Assembly: GCA_016788425.1 (NCBI GenBank)
Contig: JAEURQ010000004.1
Location: 594,213-658,212, forward strand
Source of the DNA: Chthonomonas sp.
GTDB lineage: Bacteria; Armatimonadota; Fimbriimonadia; Fimbriimonadales; Fimbriimonadaceae
DNA length: 64,000 bases
Direction: 5' to 3'
The notes beneath the pieces are model-generated. The model searched no databases, had not been told where the DNA came from, and worked only from the letters and a program-made list of their open reading frames with translations. The first letter of the stretch is position 1. Each line of letters begins with the position of its first letter. Below are positions 1 to 9,399 of the stretch, piece by piece. The translations under genes and the position numbers were made by a program.

Positions 1-2
1 TC

Positions 3-3000
3 GACTTTCCGATCCTTGCGGGTCCGTGGGGTCCGAACCTCGTTGCTCCCAACGACGGCTTTGTGGCCGCGATTGATGGCGACGCTTACGACCAAGTTTA
101 CGGCGCTTACCTGGTGGGTAGCGGCGACAACGATAACTCGCAGTTCCTGAAGGTTGACCAGTACGGCAACCTCTGGTGCTCGGGTGAAACGAACTCGCTG
201 GCCTTCCCGAGCGCCGCGGGCAACCGCCCGTCGGTCATCGGCTTCTTGCTTCGCTTCGAAGCCAACGCCCTGACGATTCTCGACCCGCTAACCAATCCGG
301 TTGGTGGCAACGTTGGCTCGCTCACGGTGGACACCGACATCACCGGCTTTGGCATTGCTCCGCGCAACACGCCGACCGGCAATGTGGACCTGATTTTCGC
401 GGGTAACACCACGGGCGCAGTGCTGGGGATCACCGATCCGACACCGGCGCTGATGAACGGCTTCATTACTCGACGCACGTTCAACCCGACGACCGTGTTC
501 CTGGCTAACCCGACCGGTTCCTGGATTGGTTCGTCTTCGGCGGACATGATCACCGGTATGGCGGTCGGCGGCGACGGTGGCGCGTATGTCACTGGCGTCG
601 TAGGTACGGCTGGCCAAAACGCGATCCTTTCGCCGTCGAGCACGATTTTCGCGACGACCTCGCCGACGATCCCGAACGGGACCGTTCTGCGTGGCGTTGA
701 CTACTTCGTCCGCAAGTACGCGGCCAACGGCTCCGTGGTTTACTCGGGCGTCTTTGGTTCGAGTGGCGACGAAGACCCGGCCAACTTCACCCCGACGGGT
801 GTGGCGGTCCTCAACCCCGGTCTCGGAACTCAGTTCCCGGCAATCGCCGTGGACACGCTGGGTTCGGCCTACATCTCGGGTGTCGCCGCTGGGTTTAACT
901 TCCCCAAGACGCGCGACTCGTTCCTTGAAACCTTCAACGCGGGCACCATTACGCTCACGAAGATTAATCCTTCCGGGAACCAATTCCTGTATTCGACGAG
1001 CCTCGGCACGAGCACTTCGGTTCCGACCGGCGTCGGTGTGGACCAACGCGGCAACGCCTACATTTCGGGCATCGCCTCGTGGGAACTCACCAACCCGTTC
1101 GCTCCGGCCCCGACGGCTCCGGGCTCCATCCGATTGACTCCGGTCGCTCCGGCGGTCCCCGGGCAAGAAACGGCAATTGACGCTGTCTATGATGGTGGCG
1201 ATCGCACGTTCCCGCCGCCCCTCGGCCAACTGGTCTCGGGTCAAGAAGGCTTCATCACCGTTGTCAATAACACCGGTACCGGCCTCAACTTCAGCAGCTA
1301 CCTCGGTGGCAACTTGGACGACGCCGCGGGCGGGGTTTACCTCGACCAAACGCAAAGCGCCTGGATCAGCGGCTACAGCAGCTTGATCACTCCGGCTTGG
1401 CTCACCGCCAACGCCTTTAAGACGGCGACGATTGGCGTCGGACCTCCCTTCGGCAACGACCAAGATGGCTTGATCCTGAAGTACCGCTTTGGTCTTCCGG
1501 TTCTGCAAGCGCTGATTCTCTCGGCCAACGAAATCCCCGGCGGACTTGGTGCGTTCGTGGATGGTCAAGTGCAACTGCGCGCTCCGGCTCCGGTCGGCGG
1601 CACTGTGGTCACCCTCCGCGTTACGAACCCTGCCGTGGGTCGCTTCACCAGCGAAACCGGTCCGAGCTCGATCCGCGTCACGATTCCTGAAGGGCAACAG
1701 TTTGCAAACTTCCAGGTGTTCTCGCGCCGAGTTCTGCAACCGACCTTTACCGACGTTCGCGCTGAGTTCGATAGCGACCTCCTCGTGACCCGTCTCAACG
1801 TTCGTCCTTGGCTCAACAGCCTCCAACTCAGCAGCCCGTCGGTTCGCGGTGGAAACCCGGCCAGCGGCGTTGTGACCCTCTTCGCCCCGGCCCCGGCTGG
1901 CGGCGTGGTGGTCAATCTGACGACGGATACGCCGAGCCTGATTAGCTTCCCCGCGCCGTCCATCACGGTTCCCGCGGGTCAGCAATCGGTGACGTTCGAC
2001 ATCGACACCAATGGCGTGGCCACCACGTCGGTGACGCAAATCTCGGTCAATGTCGAGGGCGTGGGTCAAACCGTGCCGCTGACGTTGCTCCCGGCAACCA
2101 TTCTCGACATTTCGTTTAGCCCGACCGTGATCAACGGCGGCGAAACCTCGATCGGTACCATTCGCTTGGATGGCGAGGCCGTCAACGGCACTCGCGTCGT
2201 CCTCGACCAAACGGGTCTGCACAGCTCGGTTCCGAGCTTCGTGGACTTCACCAACGGTGAAACGCAAAAGACGTTCCAACTGACGCCTCCGCCGCTTACC
2301 GTGGGCGACCAAACGGTCACGATCACGGGCTCGCTGACGGGTAACACCGCCGTCGGAACGATCGTGGTCGAAGCGAACAACATCTCGGTGATGAATCTGT
2401 CGGCGACGAACGTCCTCGGCGGCACCGTAATCGATGGTTCGATCACTCTCGCACGACCGGCTGCGGCAAGCGGCTTCCGCGTGCCGTTGCACAACAACAA
2501 TCCGGTTGCTGGCTCCATTGCCCCGCCGGTTGTGACGGTGCCTCCGGGAGCCACTTCGGTGAACTTCCAAGTGTTCACCAACGGCGTCTCGACAACGCAA
2601 TCCATGACAGTCTCGTGCGACAAGGACGGCTACAACCGTAACAAGCGCGGCATCGTGGTGCGAGCACTCGAGTTCGACGTGGTGTTCAATCCGAACCCGG
2701 TCAAGGGCGGCAACACCGCCGTGGCCACTCTGACGCTCCGCAACGGCGAAGTCGCTCCGGCGGGCGGGATTCAACTCCTGCTGGCAAGCTCGGCTCCGTC
2801 GGTCGCCAATGTGCCCGGCACGGTTAACCTTCCGGCGGGCGCCTCGTCCATCACGTTCAACGTCACCACCGGTATCCCGGCGGACGACACCAACGTGACG
2901 ATTACGGCGGGTACGGCAAGCGGCATCCAACGACCGTTCGGTCTGACCGTTAAGGGTATCGCGGTGCTCAGCCTCGCGATCTCGCCGAACACGGTTGTCG

Positions 3001-3545
3001 GCGGCGTCAACTCGATCGGAACGATCACCATCGACAAGCCGGCCCCGACGGGTGGCTTTACGGTGAACCTGTCGTCGAACAAGCCAGGGGTGGCCAACTC
3101 GGCGGCAACGGTGACGATTCCGTCTGGCCAAACCCAAGCGACCTTCTCGGTGGTCACCTTCCCGGTGAACTCGGTCCAAGTCGCGACGATCACGGCCACT
3201 CGTGGCTCGTTCGTCCAATCGGCCAACATCACGGTCAACCCGGCGACGGCCCAGTCGATCACGATGAACCCGACCTCGGTTCGCGGCGGCAACAACAGCG
3301 TGGCTACGGTCACTCTGTCCTCGCCCGCACCGGCTGGTGGACTCGTCCTGACGATCACGTCGAACAAGCCGCAATTCGTGAGCCACCCGGCCACGGTTAC
3401 GGTGCCGGCAGGCGCAACCTCGGTTAACTTCACCATCAACACGACGCAGGTCACCCTGACCGTCGGCGTGAAGTTCACGGCAACCACCCCAGGTGGTAGC
3501 TTCGCCGAGTCGAACCTGTTCCTGACCCCGAACACCGGCGGCTAA
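3..3545 (+). CDS. Secreted SBBP beta-propeller / Ig-repeat protein (5' end outside window)
   Basis: The reading frame is open from base 3, so the true start and any signal peptide lie upstream. The first ~480 visible residues carry SBBP-type propeller blades of the form VDxxGNAYISG followed by a FPxT-like turn. From about residue 500 to the end there are about seven Ig-like modules of ~95 residues, each opening with an S/N-P-x-x-V-x-GG motif, then a PAPxGG turn and a VTVPAGxxSVxF strand. Such proteins are usually exported surface or matrix proteins; function is unknown. No C-terminal membrane anchor or sorting motif is visible. Low T content in codon third positions creates a spurious 1088-codon antisense ORF. 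A strong terminator follows directly. Confidence 0.8.
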   Translation, partial: DFPILAGPWGPNLVAPNDGFVAAIDGDAYDQVYGAYLVGSGDNDNSQFLKVDQYGNLWCSGETNSLAFPSAAGNRPSVIGFLLRFEANALTILDPLTNPVGGNVGSLTVDTDITGFGIAPRNTPTGNVDLIFAGNTTGAVLGITDPTPALMNGFITRRTFNPTTVFLANPTGSWIGSSSADMITGMAVGGDGGAYVTGVVGTAGQNAILSPSSTIFATTSPTIPNGTVLRGVDYFVRKYAANGSVVYSGVFGSSGDEDPANFTPTGVAVLNPGLGTQFPAIAVDTLGSAYISGVAAGFNFPKTRDSFLETFNAGTITLTKINPSGNQFLYSTSLGTSTSVPTGVGVDQRGNAYISGIASWELTNPFAPAPTAPGSIRLTPVAPAVPGQETAIDAVYDGGDRTFPPPLGQLVSGQEGFITVVNNTGTGLNFSSYLGGNLDDAAGGVYLDQTQSAWISGYSSLITPAWLTANAFKTATIGVGPPFGNDQDGLILKYRFGLPVLQALILSANEIPGGLGAFVDGQVQLRAPAPVGGTVVTLRVTNPAVGRFTSETGPSSIRVTIPEGQQFANFQVFSRRVLQPTFTDVRAEFDSDLLVTRLNVRPWLNSLQLSSPSVRGGNPASGVVTLFAPAPAGGVVVNLTTDTPSLISFPAPSITVPAGQQSVTFDIDTNGVATTSVTQISVNVEGVGQTVPLTLLPATILDISFSPTVINGGETSIGTIRLDGEAVNGTRVVLDQTGLHSSVPSFVDFTNGETQKTFQLTPPPLTVGDQTVTITGSLTGNTAVGTIVVEANNISVMNLSATNVLGGTVIDGSITLARPAAASGFRVPLHNNNPVAGSIAPPVVTVPPGATSVNFQVFTNGVSTTQSMTVSCDKDGYNRNKRGIVVRALEFDVVFNPNPVKGGNTAVATLTLRNGEVAPAGGIQLLLASSAPSVANVPGTVNLPAGASSITFNVTTGIPADDTNVTITAGTASGIQRPFGLTVKGIAVLSLAISPNTVVGGVNSIGTITIDKPAPTGGFTVNLSSNKPGVANSAATVTIPSGQTQATFSVVTFPVNSVQVATITATRGSFVQSANITVNPATAQSITMNPTSVRGGNNSVATVTLSSPAPAGGLVLTITSNKPQFVSHPATVTVPAGATSVNFTINTTQVTLTVGVKFTATTPGGSFAESNLFLTPNTGG

Positions 3546-3560
3546 CCCCGCCACCCAACA

Positions 3561-3600
3561 AAAAGCCCCGATTCGAAAGAATCGGGGCTTTTCTTTTTTT
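3561..3600. terminator. Bidirectional intrinsic terminator
   Basis: Ten-base stem AGCCCCGATT / AATCGGGGCT with a six-base loop, flanked by an A-run on the left and a T-run on the right. It sits between the convergent propeller gene and rph, so it can serve both. Confidence 0.9.
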
Positions 3601-3614
3601 GGCTTAAGAGAAAG

Positions 3615-4331
3615 CTAGTCCGCGTGGAGCGCTTCGTCTTGCAACTCGATCAGCTGCATGATGCCCTTCTTGGCCAGGGCGAGCATCTTGCCCAGCGTCT
3701 CGGCGCTAAACGGGCTTTCTTCCGCGGTGCCCTGAATCTCAATGAACTTGCCGCTGCCGGTCATCACCACGTTCATGTCGGTGTTGGCGGTGCTGTCTTC
3801 TTCGTAGCAAAGGTCCAGCATTTCGGTGCCGCGCACCACGCCCACGCTAATGGCGGCGCATGGCTCGTTCAGCAGAATCTTGTTGAGCATGCGCTGCTTC
3901 ACCATCCAACGCATGGCGTCGTAGGTCGCCACGTAGGCCGCCGTGATCGCCGCGGTTCGGGTGCCGCCATCGGCTTGCAGGGCGTCGCAGTCCAGCGTGA
4001 TGGTGCGTTCGCCCATCGCCTCCAGGTCCACGATGGAGCGCATGGCGCGGCCGATCAGCCGCTGAATCTCCATGCTGCGACCGTTCGGTCCGCGGGTGCC
4101 GTCGCGCTGATTGCGCTGGCGACCAGAGCGGGGAAGCATCGCGTATTCGGCGGTCAACCAGCCCTTGCCCTGGCCCTTAAGAAACGGGGGGACCCGGTCC
4201 TCAACGGTGGCCGTCACCAGCATGTGGGTTTCACCCATCTTAATCAGGCACGAGCCTTCGGCATATTTAGAAAAACCCCGTTCAATCGTCACGGGGCGGA
4301 GTTCGTCGGGTTTTCGACCATCAATTCGCAT
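3615..4331 (-). CDS. rph: Ribonuclease PH
   Basis: Phosphorolytic 3'-5' exoribonuclease that trims tRNA 3' ends. The 238-residue product matches the usual family length (~240) and opens with MRIDGRKPDELRPV, the standard N-terminus. Family motifs are present: GETHMLVTATVE, LPRSGRQRNQRDG, the RSMEIQRLIGRAMR block and the TITLDCDALQADGGTRTAAI block that lines the phosphate site. An upstream in-frame start at 4388 would overlap the divergent ABC gene, so the ATG at 4331 is preferred. It is divergent from the ABC transporter genes with 55 bases between starts. Confidence 0.95.
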   Translation of the reverse strand: MRIDGRKPDELRPVTIERGFSKYAEGSCLIKMGETHMLVTATVEDRVPPFLKGQGKGWLTAEYAMLPRSGRQRNQRDGTRGPNGRSMEIQRLIGRAMRSIVDLEAMGERTITLDCDALQADGGTRTAAITAAYVATYDAMRWMVKQRMLNKILLNEPCAAISVGVVRGTEMLDLCYEEDSTANTDMNVVMTGSGKFIEIQGTAEESPFSAETLGKMLALAKKGIMQLIELQDEALHAD

Positions 4332-4386
4332 GTCGGGACTAAAGGGTACCTGTATCCGGAGCCGAGCCAGTATCCTAAAGCTGAGC

Positions 4387-5142
4387 ATGATTCAAGCTAC
4401 CGATCTTCGCAAAGTCTTTCGTGATCCAAAAAAGCGGAGTGATGTGGTCGCCGTGGATCAGGTGTCGTTCACCGCGCACGAAGGAGAAATCTTCGGTCTG
4501 CTGGGCGTAAACGGAGCCGGGAAGACCACGGTGCTGCGCATGCTCAGCACGATCATCAAACCGACTGCTGGGCACGCCTCGGTGAGCGGATCTGATATCG
4601 TCAAGGACGCCACGCGGGTCCGCGAGTCTATCGGCTTTATCAGCACGAGCACCGCGCTCTACCAGCGACTCAGCGGCCGGGAAGTGTTGCAGTATTTCGG
4701 CAAGCTCAACGGGCTCGCTCCGGCTCGCCTTAAGGAGCGCATGGATTTTGTCATCGAGACCTTGCGGCTGCAGGAGTATGTTGATCGCTCGTGCGACAAG
4801 CTGAGTACCGGCCAAAAGCAGCGGGTGAGCATCGCCCGGGCTATTCTGCACGATCCCCCCGTCCTCTTCCTCGACGAGCCCACCGCCGGCCTCGACGTGG
4901 TGACGAGCCAAACCATCATGGAGTTTATTGAGCAAACCCGTACGACGGGCAAAACGGTTCTCTTTTCGACCCACATCATGACCGAGGCGGAGCGGCTGTG
5001 CGATCGCATCGCCGTCATTCACCAGGGCCGCATCCACGCTGAGGGCACGCTCAGCGACGTCCTCGCGCAAGGCAACGCCAGCAATCTGGAGCGGGCATTC
5101 CTCAACCTCGTGGGCTACCAGGAGGGGCAAGTCGTTGGGTAA
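4387..5142 (+). CDS. ABC transporter ATP-binding protein, NatA type
   Basis: ATPase subunit (251 aa) of an ABC-2 exporter. Visible are the Walker A GVNGAGKT (about 40-47), the signature LSTGQKQR (about 139-146), Walker B VLFLDEP and a D-loop TAGLD, then the switch histidine in FSTHIM. The closest style is NatA/CcmA-like ATPases that pair with a NatB-type permease, which here follows immediately. Substrate is not predictable from sequence; NatAB exports sodium, but similar pairs export drugs or lipids. The start at MIQATDLRKVF is chosen because upstream in-frame sequence is antisense to rph. A TATCCT box lies 10 bases before the ATG. Confidence 0.9.
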   Translation: MIQATDLRKVFRDPKKRSDVVAVDQVSFTAHEGEIFGLLGVNGAGKTTVLRMLSTIIKPTAGHASVSGSDIVKDATRVRESIGFISTSTALYQRLSGREVLQYFGKLNGLAPARLKERMDFVIETLRLQEYVDRSCDKLSTGQKQRVSIARAILHDPPVLFLDEPTAGLDVVTSQTIMEFIEQTRTTGKTVLFSTHIMTEAERLCDRIAVIHQGRIHAEGTLSDVLAQGNASNLERAFLNLVGYQEGQVVG

Positions 5143-6355
5143 GGCCGCCGTCGTTTTTCGCAAGGAAATGTCCGAAATGCTGCGCGATCGGCGCGTCATT
5201 GTCGGCGTATTCGTCATGCCCGCCATCGTGTTGCTGCTGATGTTCCAAATGTTTGGTGCTATCGGCAACAGCATCGAATCTTCGGTGAAAGAAACCACAC
5301 TCGGCATCGTCAAGGGCACGACCGGCAACCGCATGATCACCGAGCTGCAAGCCGCGGCTAAGTCCACCACCAACAAAGACGGGTTCAAGCCCAAGATCAT
5401 TGAGGTGGAGAACGCGGCAGAGGCCCGAGCGCTTGTCGAGAGCGGGAAAGCCAAGTACGTGCTTGAGTTTCCGGCGGACTACGACCAAGCCTCGCAGATC
5501 GGCCAGGCGACCATCAAGACCTATTTTGATAGCGGGCAAGAGACCAGCGAGATCGCCGTCAACGGCATGGAGCGCTGGATTGAAACCCAAAACAAAGCCG
5601 CGCTGGTCAGCACTCTGGAGGCAGCCAGCATTCCGCAGGTCGCCATGGAGCGGGTGAAGCTCGAGCGCATTGATGTCGCCAAGAAGGGCGGCTTCAGCGG
5701 CAGCATCCTGGTGAGCATGTTGCCGTATCTGCTCATTCTGTTCGCGTTCATCGGCGGCATGTCGGTGGTCGCCGACTTGGTGGCCGGCGAAAAAGAGCGC
5801 GGCACTATGGAAACGCTGCTGATTTCGCCCGCCTCGCGGCGCGAAATCGCAATGGGCAAGTTTATGGCGCTCAGTCTCGTGTCGTTCCTCAGCGTGTGCA
5901 GCATCGTCGCGGGGCTCGTGCTCACGGTCGTGCTGGGCATGGGCGGAGGCAAGATGATGTTCCCCGAAGGTGCCGGCCTCACGCCGGGCGTGATCCTCAC
6001 CATCATCGCGGTGCTCATTCCGCAGGTGCTGGCGTTCTCCGGAATCATGCTCGCCATCAGCGCGCTGGCCAAAAATATGCGCGAGGCGCAGACGTACCTC
6101 GGCATCGCCAACTTTGTGGTGGTGACGCCCGCGGTGTTCAGCCAGATGATCGGCTTTACCGACCTGAGCCAAGCGCTGTGGATCAAGCTCACGCCGGTGC
6201 TCAACACGGCCATGGTCATCCGCAACGCGCTCCTGAATAAGCCCGACCAAACGCTCATTGTGTTGACCGTGATCAGCAGCTTGGTGCTCGCCGCGATCGG
6301 TTTTATTCTCACCATACGTATGTTCCAAAAGGAATCGATTTTGGCGAGAGTGTAG
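5135..6355 (+). CDS. ABC-2 type permease, NatB type
   Basis: Membrane partner (406 aa) of the preceding ATPase. It has an N-terminal transmembrane helix (VIVGVFVMPAIVLLLMF), a large extracytoplasmic domain to about residue 190, then five or more hydrophobic segments, with the ABC-2 motif EKERGTMETLLISPASRREI between the first two. The start is TTG, overlapping the ATPase stop by eight bases; a clear GGAGG at 5121-5125 lies nine bases before it, so the pair is translationally coupled. corA starts on the next base after the stop. Confidence 0.88.
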   Translation: MGKAAVVFRKEMSEMLRDRRVIVGVFVMPAIVLLLMFQMFGAIGNSIESSVKETTLGIVKGTTGNRMITELQAAAKSTTNKDGFKPKIIEVENAAEARALVESGKAKYVLEFPADYDQASQIGQATIKTYFDSGQETSEIAVNGMERWIETQNKAALVSTLEAASIPQVAMERVKLERIDVAKKGGFSGSILVSMLPYLLILFAFIGGMSVVADLVAGEKERGTMETLLISPASRREIAMGKFMALSLVSFLSVCSIVAGLVLTVVLGMGGGKMMFPEGAGLTPGVILTIIAVLIPQVLAFSGIMLAISALAKNMREAQTYLGIANFVVVTPAVFSQMIGFTDLSQALWIKLTPVLNTAMVIRNALLNKPDQTLIVLTVISSLVLAAIGFILTIRMFQKESILARV

Positions 6356-7288
6356 ATGGAGTGGCAATCCCGGGCCACTGGCGTAGACGTCCGCGAACTC
6401 AAGTTCGCGGGCGATGAGCCTTGGTCGTGGGTGCAGGTGCAGATCATGCCCGGCGTGGCGGACAAGGAGTTTCTTACCCGGGAGTTTGATCTCCCGCCCG
6501 AGTTCGTCGATCACCTGGTGGATGGCCGATTTCTCCCGGAACTACAAAGGGAAGACGACACGATTCTGCTGAATCTGCAATACGAGCCGAGCTCGGATGT
6601 GCCGCAGCCAACCAGCTTGCACCTTGCCATCATGCCCGACCGATTCATCTCGTTTAGCCGAGGCGAATGCAAGGTCCAGGGCTTTTGGTTTGAGCGGTGT
6701 GAGGCCGTGCCCGACCGCATCGCCAAGAACCCCTACGACCTCTTTTACGTGTTGTGCGACGAGATCCTCGACCGCCAGTTTAAGATCGTTGATCGCATTG
6801 AGGATGAGCTCGATGAGATGGAGGATGGCGTGCTCGAAGGCGGCGACGAAATGCTGCCGAAGATCATCGCGCTCAAGCGACGCGCCAATGAGCTACGTCG
6901 GCTCAACAGCCCCTTCCGTGACGCCCTGAATCGGCTGCTCCGGCCCGACATGCGCCCAGTGCCCGATCACACGCGGCGGCACTTGCATGAGGCCTACGAG
7001 CAGTCCCTACGCGTGATCGAGCGCATTGAAATCTGCCGCGAGACCATCGCCGACCTGGTCGAAGTCCAGCAAACTGTCCGCGGCAACAAGCTCAACAAGG
7101 TCATGATGGTGCTCACCGTCATCTCGACGTGCTTTATGACGGTCGGCCTTATCTCGGGCTGGTACGGCATGAACTTCAAGCACATGCCCGAGCTCAGTCA
7201 CCCGTTGGGATACTGGATTACGATGGCCGTCGCGGCAGGCGCGGTGGGGCTGGAACTCCTCATCTTCAAACTGAAGGGCTGGATCTAA
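6356..7288 (+). CDS. corA: CorA-family magnesium/divalent cation channel
   Basis: Pentameric Mg2+/Co2+ channel protein of 310 residues. The C-terminal pair of transmembrane helices is intact, with the diagnostic YGMNF motif at about residue 269 closing the first helix; the loop after it is short (KHMPELSH). The N-terminal cytoplasmic domain and the long charged helix (EDELDEMEDGVLEGGDEM) are typical. The ATG directly abuts the permease stop, so the gene is probably the last cistron of the ABC operon. The link between the exporter and CorA may be ion homeostasis, which is an inference from position only. Confidence 0.9.
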   Translation: MEWQSRATGVDVRELKFAGDEPWSWVQVQIMPGVADKEFLTREFDLPPEFVDHLVDGRFLPELQREDDTILLNLQYEPSSDVPQPTSLHLAIMPDRFISFSRGECKVQGFWFERCEAVPDRIAKNPYDLFYVLCDEILDRQFKIVDRIEDELDEMEDGVLEGGDEMLPKIIALKRRANELRRLNSPFRDALNRLLRPDMRPVPDHTRRHLHEAYEQSLRVIERIEICRETIADLVEVQQTVRGNKLNKVMMVLTVISTCFMTVGLISGWYGMNFKHMPELSHPLGYWITMAVAAGAVGLELLIFKLKGWI

Positions 7289-7292
7289 CGGG

Positions 7293-7298
7293 TATCCT
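7293..7298 (+). promoter_or_regulatory. -10 box of tRNA-Pro
   Basis: TATCCT, eight bases before the tRNA 5' end, just after corA. A poor -35 candidate (CTGAAG) lies 16 bases upstream. Confidence 0.45.
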
Positions 7299-7306
7299 AT
7301 CGGTTC

Positions 7307-7383
7307 CGGGGTATAGCGTAGCTTGGTAGCGCGTCTGGTTTGGGACCAGAAGGTCGCAGGTTCGAATCCTGCTACCCCGACCA
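7307..7383 (+). tRNA. tRNA-Pro (anticodon TGG)
   Basis: Complete cloverleaf: acceptor CGGGGTA / TACCCCG, anticodon stem TCTGG with loop TTTGGGA (anticodon TGG), T-arm with GGTTCGAATCC, discriminator A and an encoded CCA at 7381-7383. It lies between corA and upp. Confidence 0.95.
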
Positions 7384-7388
7384 TTCGG

Positions 7389-7394
7389 TAAGCT
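7389..7394 (+). promoter_or_regulatory. Leaderless -10 box of upp
   Basis: TAAGCT followed by six bases and then the ATG of upp, with no Shine-Dalgarno sequence. This is one of the recurrent TANNNT-N6/7-start arrangements in the window. Confidence 0.5.
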
Positions 7395-7400
7395 GGCACT

Positions 7401-8021
7401 ATGCCCGTCATCGTCATTTCGCACCCGCTCGCCCAGCACCTCCTCACCACGTTGCGGGATGTTCGTACCGAGCCGGCGCAGTTTCGTCAGGTAAGCAACA
7501 ACTTGGCCACGCTGCTGGCGATTGAAGCCACCCGCGATTTGGAACTCAGCGTGCGCGACGTGCAAACGCCGCTGGAAAAGGTGGAAGCGCCGATTCTTGG
7601 TAAGCGCCTGGCGGTCGTGCCGATTCTGCGCGCCGGCTTGGGCATGCTCGAGAGCGCGCTGGACCTCTTTCCGGAGGTCAGTGTCGGCTACATTGGCCTG
7701 GAGCGCGACGAAACCACCGCCCGCGCGCACACCTACTATTGCAAGTTGCCGAGCCTGGAGGGCTGCATGACCTTGTGCTTCGACCCGATGCTCGCGACGG
7801 GCGGCAGCGCGAGTCAGGCGATCTCGTTTTTGAAGGCGAAGGGGGCGGACGACATTCGGTTTGTGAGCATCATCTCCGCGCCCGAGGGCATCGATCGGCT
7901 GGAATCGGATCACCCGGACGTGCCGATTTACACGACGAGCGTGGACCGCGAGTTGAACGCGAACAAGTACATCGTGCCGGGGCTGGGAGATTTCGGCGAC
8001 CGTTTGTACGGGACGCCTTAG
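7401..8021 (+). CDS. upp: Uracil phosphoribosyltransferase
   Basis: Salvages uracil with PRPP to give UMP. The 206-residue product is of usual length. The PRPP-binding loop DPMLATGGSA is at about residues 127-136 and the C-terminal uracil-site block is GLGDFGDRLYGTP. N-terminal VISHPLAQHLLTTLRD matches the family. It starts 17 bases after tRNA-Pro. Its stop overlaps by four bases (TTAG) the stop of the convergent HicB-like gene. Confidence 0.95.
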   Translation: MPVIVISHPLAQHLLTTLRDVRTEPAQFRQVSNNLATLLAIEATRDLELSVRDVQTPLEKVEAPILGKRLAVVPILRAGLGMLESALDLFPEVSVGYIGLERDETTARAHTYYCKLPSLEGCMTLCFDPMLATGGSASQAISFLKAKGADDIRFVSIISAPEGIDRLESDHPDVPIYTTSVDRELNANKYIVPGLGDFGDRLYGTP

Positions 8022-8188
8022 TCCAACGCGAGTTCGCGTCGTGCGGCCATCAATTCCTGAGCGGCGTCGATGGCGTTTTGAACCGCCTCTTCCTGGGACT
8101 TTCCTTGCGAGAAGGCCCCAGGAATTTCAGCGATGGTGGCGATCCACCAACCATCCTCACCACGTTCGATGACGGCGGTTAGTTTCAA
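8018..8188 (-). CDS. Small HicB-like (UPF0150 fold) protein
   Basis: A 56-codon frame encodes LKLTAVIERGEDGWW, then IAEIPGAFSQGKSQEEA and NAIDAAQELM: the signature of HicB-family antitoxin domains (strand, E-D-G-W-W/IPG turn, then amphipathic helix). HicB proteins normally neutralise a HicA mRNA interferase through a partial RNase H-like fold; no HicA-like gene is adjacent, so this is an orphan or has another role. The TTG at 8188 is the only plausible start after the rpoD stop nine bases upstream, suggesting readthrough transcription from rpoD. The last codons overlap upp tail to tail. Confidence 0.75.
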   Translation of the reverse strand: MKLTAVIERGEDGWWIATIAEIPGAFSQGKSQEEAVQNAIDAAQELMAARRELALD

Positions 8189-8196
8189 GCGCTTGT

Positions 8197-9336
8197 TTAC
8201 GGCAACGGCGTGACGCTGAAGCCTTGCGAGGAGAGCTCTTGGCCGATGTGGCGGAGCTTCTTCATCGCGCGCAGCTCGATCTGGCGGACGCGTTCGCGGG
8301 TCACGTTGAGCGCGGCACCCACTTCTTCCAAAGTGCGCGAGCGGCCATCGTCGAGACCAAAGCGAAGGCGGACCACGTCGCGCTCACGGGAGGTGAGGCG
8401 ACCCAGGATGCCGTCAATTTCTTCGCGTCGAATCAGCGAGAAGGTCACATCGCCCGGCGAGGGCATGTTGTTCGAGGGGATGAAGTCCCCAATCGAACTG
8501 TTGTCCTTTTCACCGACTGGCGTTTCCAGCGAGAGCGGTTCCACGGCCACGCGCAACATTTCTTGCACGCGATCCTTGGGCATGTCTACTTCGGCCGCAA
8601 TTTCTTCCGGCGTCGGTTCGCGATGCAGGTCTTGCTGCAGGCGGTTCGCGGTCTTCATCACCTTGTTGATGAGTTCGGCCACGTAAACCGGGATGCGAAT
8701 TGTGCGACCTTGGTTGATGATGGCGCGAGCGATGGCTCGGCGAATCCACCAAGTGGCGTACGTGCTAAAGCGGAAACCCTTGCGCCAGTCAAACTTTTCA
8801 ACCGCACGGATGAGGCCGAGGTTGCCCTCTTGAATGAGGTCAGCCAGGGGGATGCCGCGTGCGTTGTACTTCTTGGCGATCGAAACCACGAGTCGCAGGT
8901 TCGATTCAATGAGGTGCTGCTTGGCTTCGATGCCCGACTTGATGATCATGCGGACTTCGTCCTCGTTGAAGTCATCAGCGCGGTTCAGAAGCTTGGCGAC
9001 TTCCTTGGTTTTTCCCGCTTCAATCAGGTCGCGAGCTTGCACTCGCTTGGCCAGGGCCTCTTCTTGAGCCGGGGTCAGCAGGTGGGCGCGGCGAGTCTGC
9101 CGCATCCACATTTCCAATTCTTCGGATTCGTTGCCAGTATGAGCCGCAGGCGTGTTTTCTTCTTCGACCTCTTCTTCTTCTTCGGCCAGCTCCAACAGGT
9201 CGTCTTCGCCGGGCTCACTGCTCAGGTCATCAACGAGCGCGCTCGCCGCCGGATTTGAGAAGGGCGATCGGGCAGCACTGCGAACAGTGATCGGTTTTCC
9301 GCGTCGTGCGGGGGTAGTTCCATTTTCCAAGGGCAT
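8197..9336 (-). CDS. rpoD: Primary-type RNA polymerase sigma-70 factor
   Basis: A 379-residue sigma factor with region 1.2 ([22 protein letters not shown]), region 2 ([37 protein letters not shown]), region 3 and region 4 ending in the helix-turn-helix [20 protein letters not shown]. The conserved [14 protein letters not shown] block recognises -10 elements. Region 1.1 is replaced by a short, acidic, low-complexity segment ([10 protein letters not shown]). This is the pattern of a primary (SigA) or very close group 2 factor. The ATG at 9336 is followed by MPLENG. Upstream lies a 19-base palindrome at 9400-9418. Confidence 0.92.
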   Translation of the reverse strand: MPLENGTTPARRGKPITVRSAARSPFSNPAASALVDDLSSEPGEDDLLELAEEEEEVEEENTPAAHTGNESEELEMWMRQTRRAHLLTPAQEEALAKRVQARDLIEAGKTKEVAKLLNRADDFNEDEVRMIIKSGIEAKQHLIESNLRLVVSIAKKYNARGIPLADLIQEGNLGLIRAVEKFDWRKGFRFSTYATWWIRRAIARAIINQGRTIRIPVYVAELINKVMKTANRLQQDLHREPTPEEIAAEVDMPKDRVQEMLRVAVEPLSLETPVGEKDNSSIGDFIPSNNMPSPGDVTFSLIRREEIDGILGRLTSRERDVVRLRFGLDDGRSRTLEEVGAALNVTRERVRQIELRAMKKLRHIGQELSSQGFSVTPLP

Positions 9337-9399
9337 GCGTTTATCTGTATCTCCGTCGCGATTGGGACATGTCTTATTTGTTAAAACTGGACTTCTCGT

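Noticed and set aside
288..3554. A 1088-codon open frame antisense to the propeller/Ig-repeat gene
   Set aside because: Arg/His/Asp-rich, low-complexity translation with no domain; explained by the biased third positions of the sense gene.
4375..6514. Long minus-strand frames opposite the ABC transporter genes
   Set aside because: Shadow frames rich in His, Arg and Ala; the plus-strand genes have full sets of ABC motifs.
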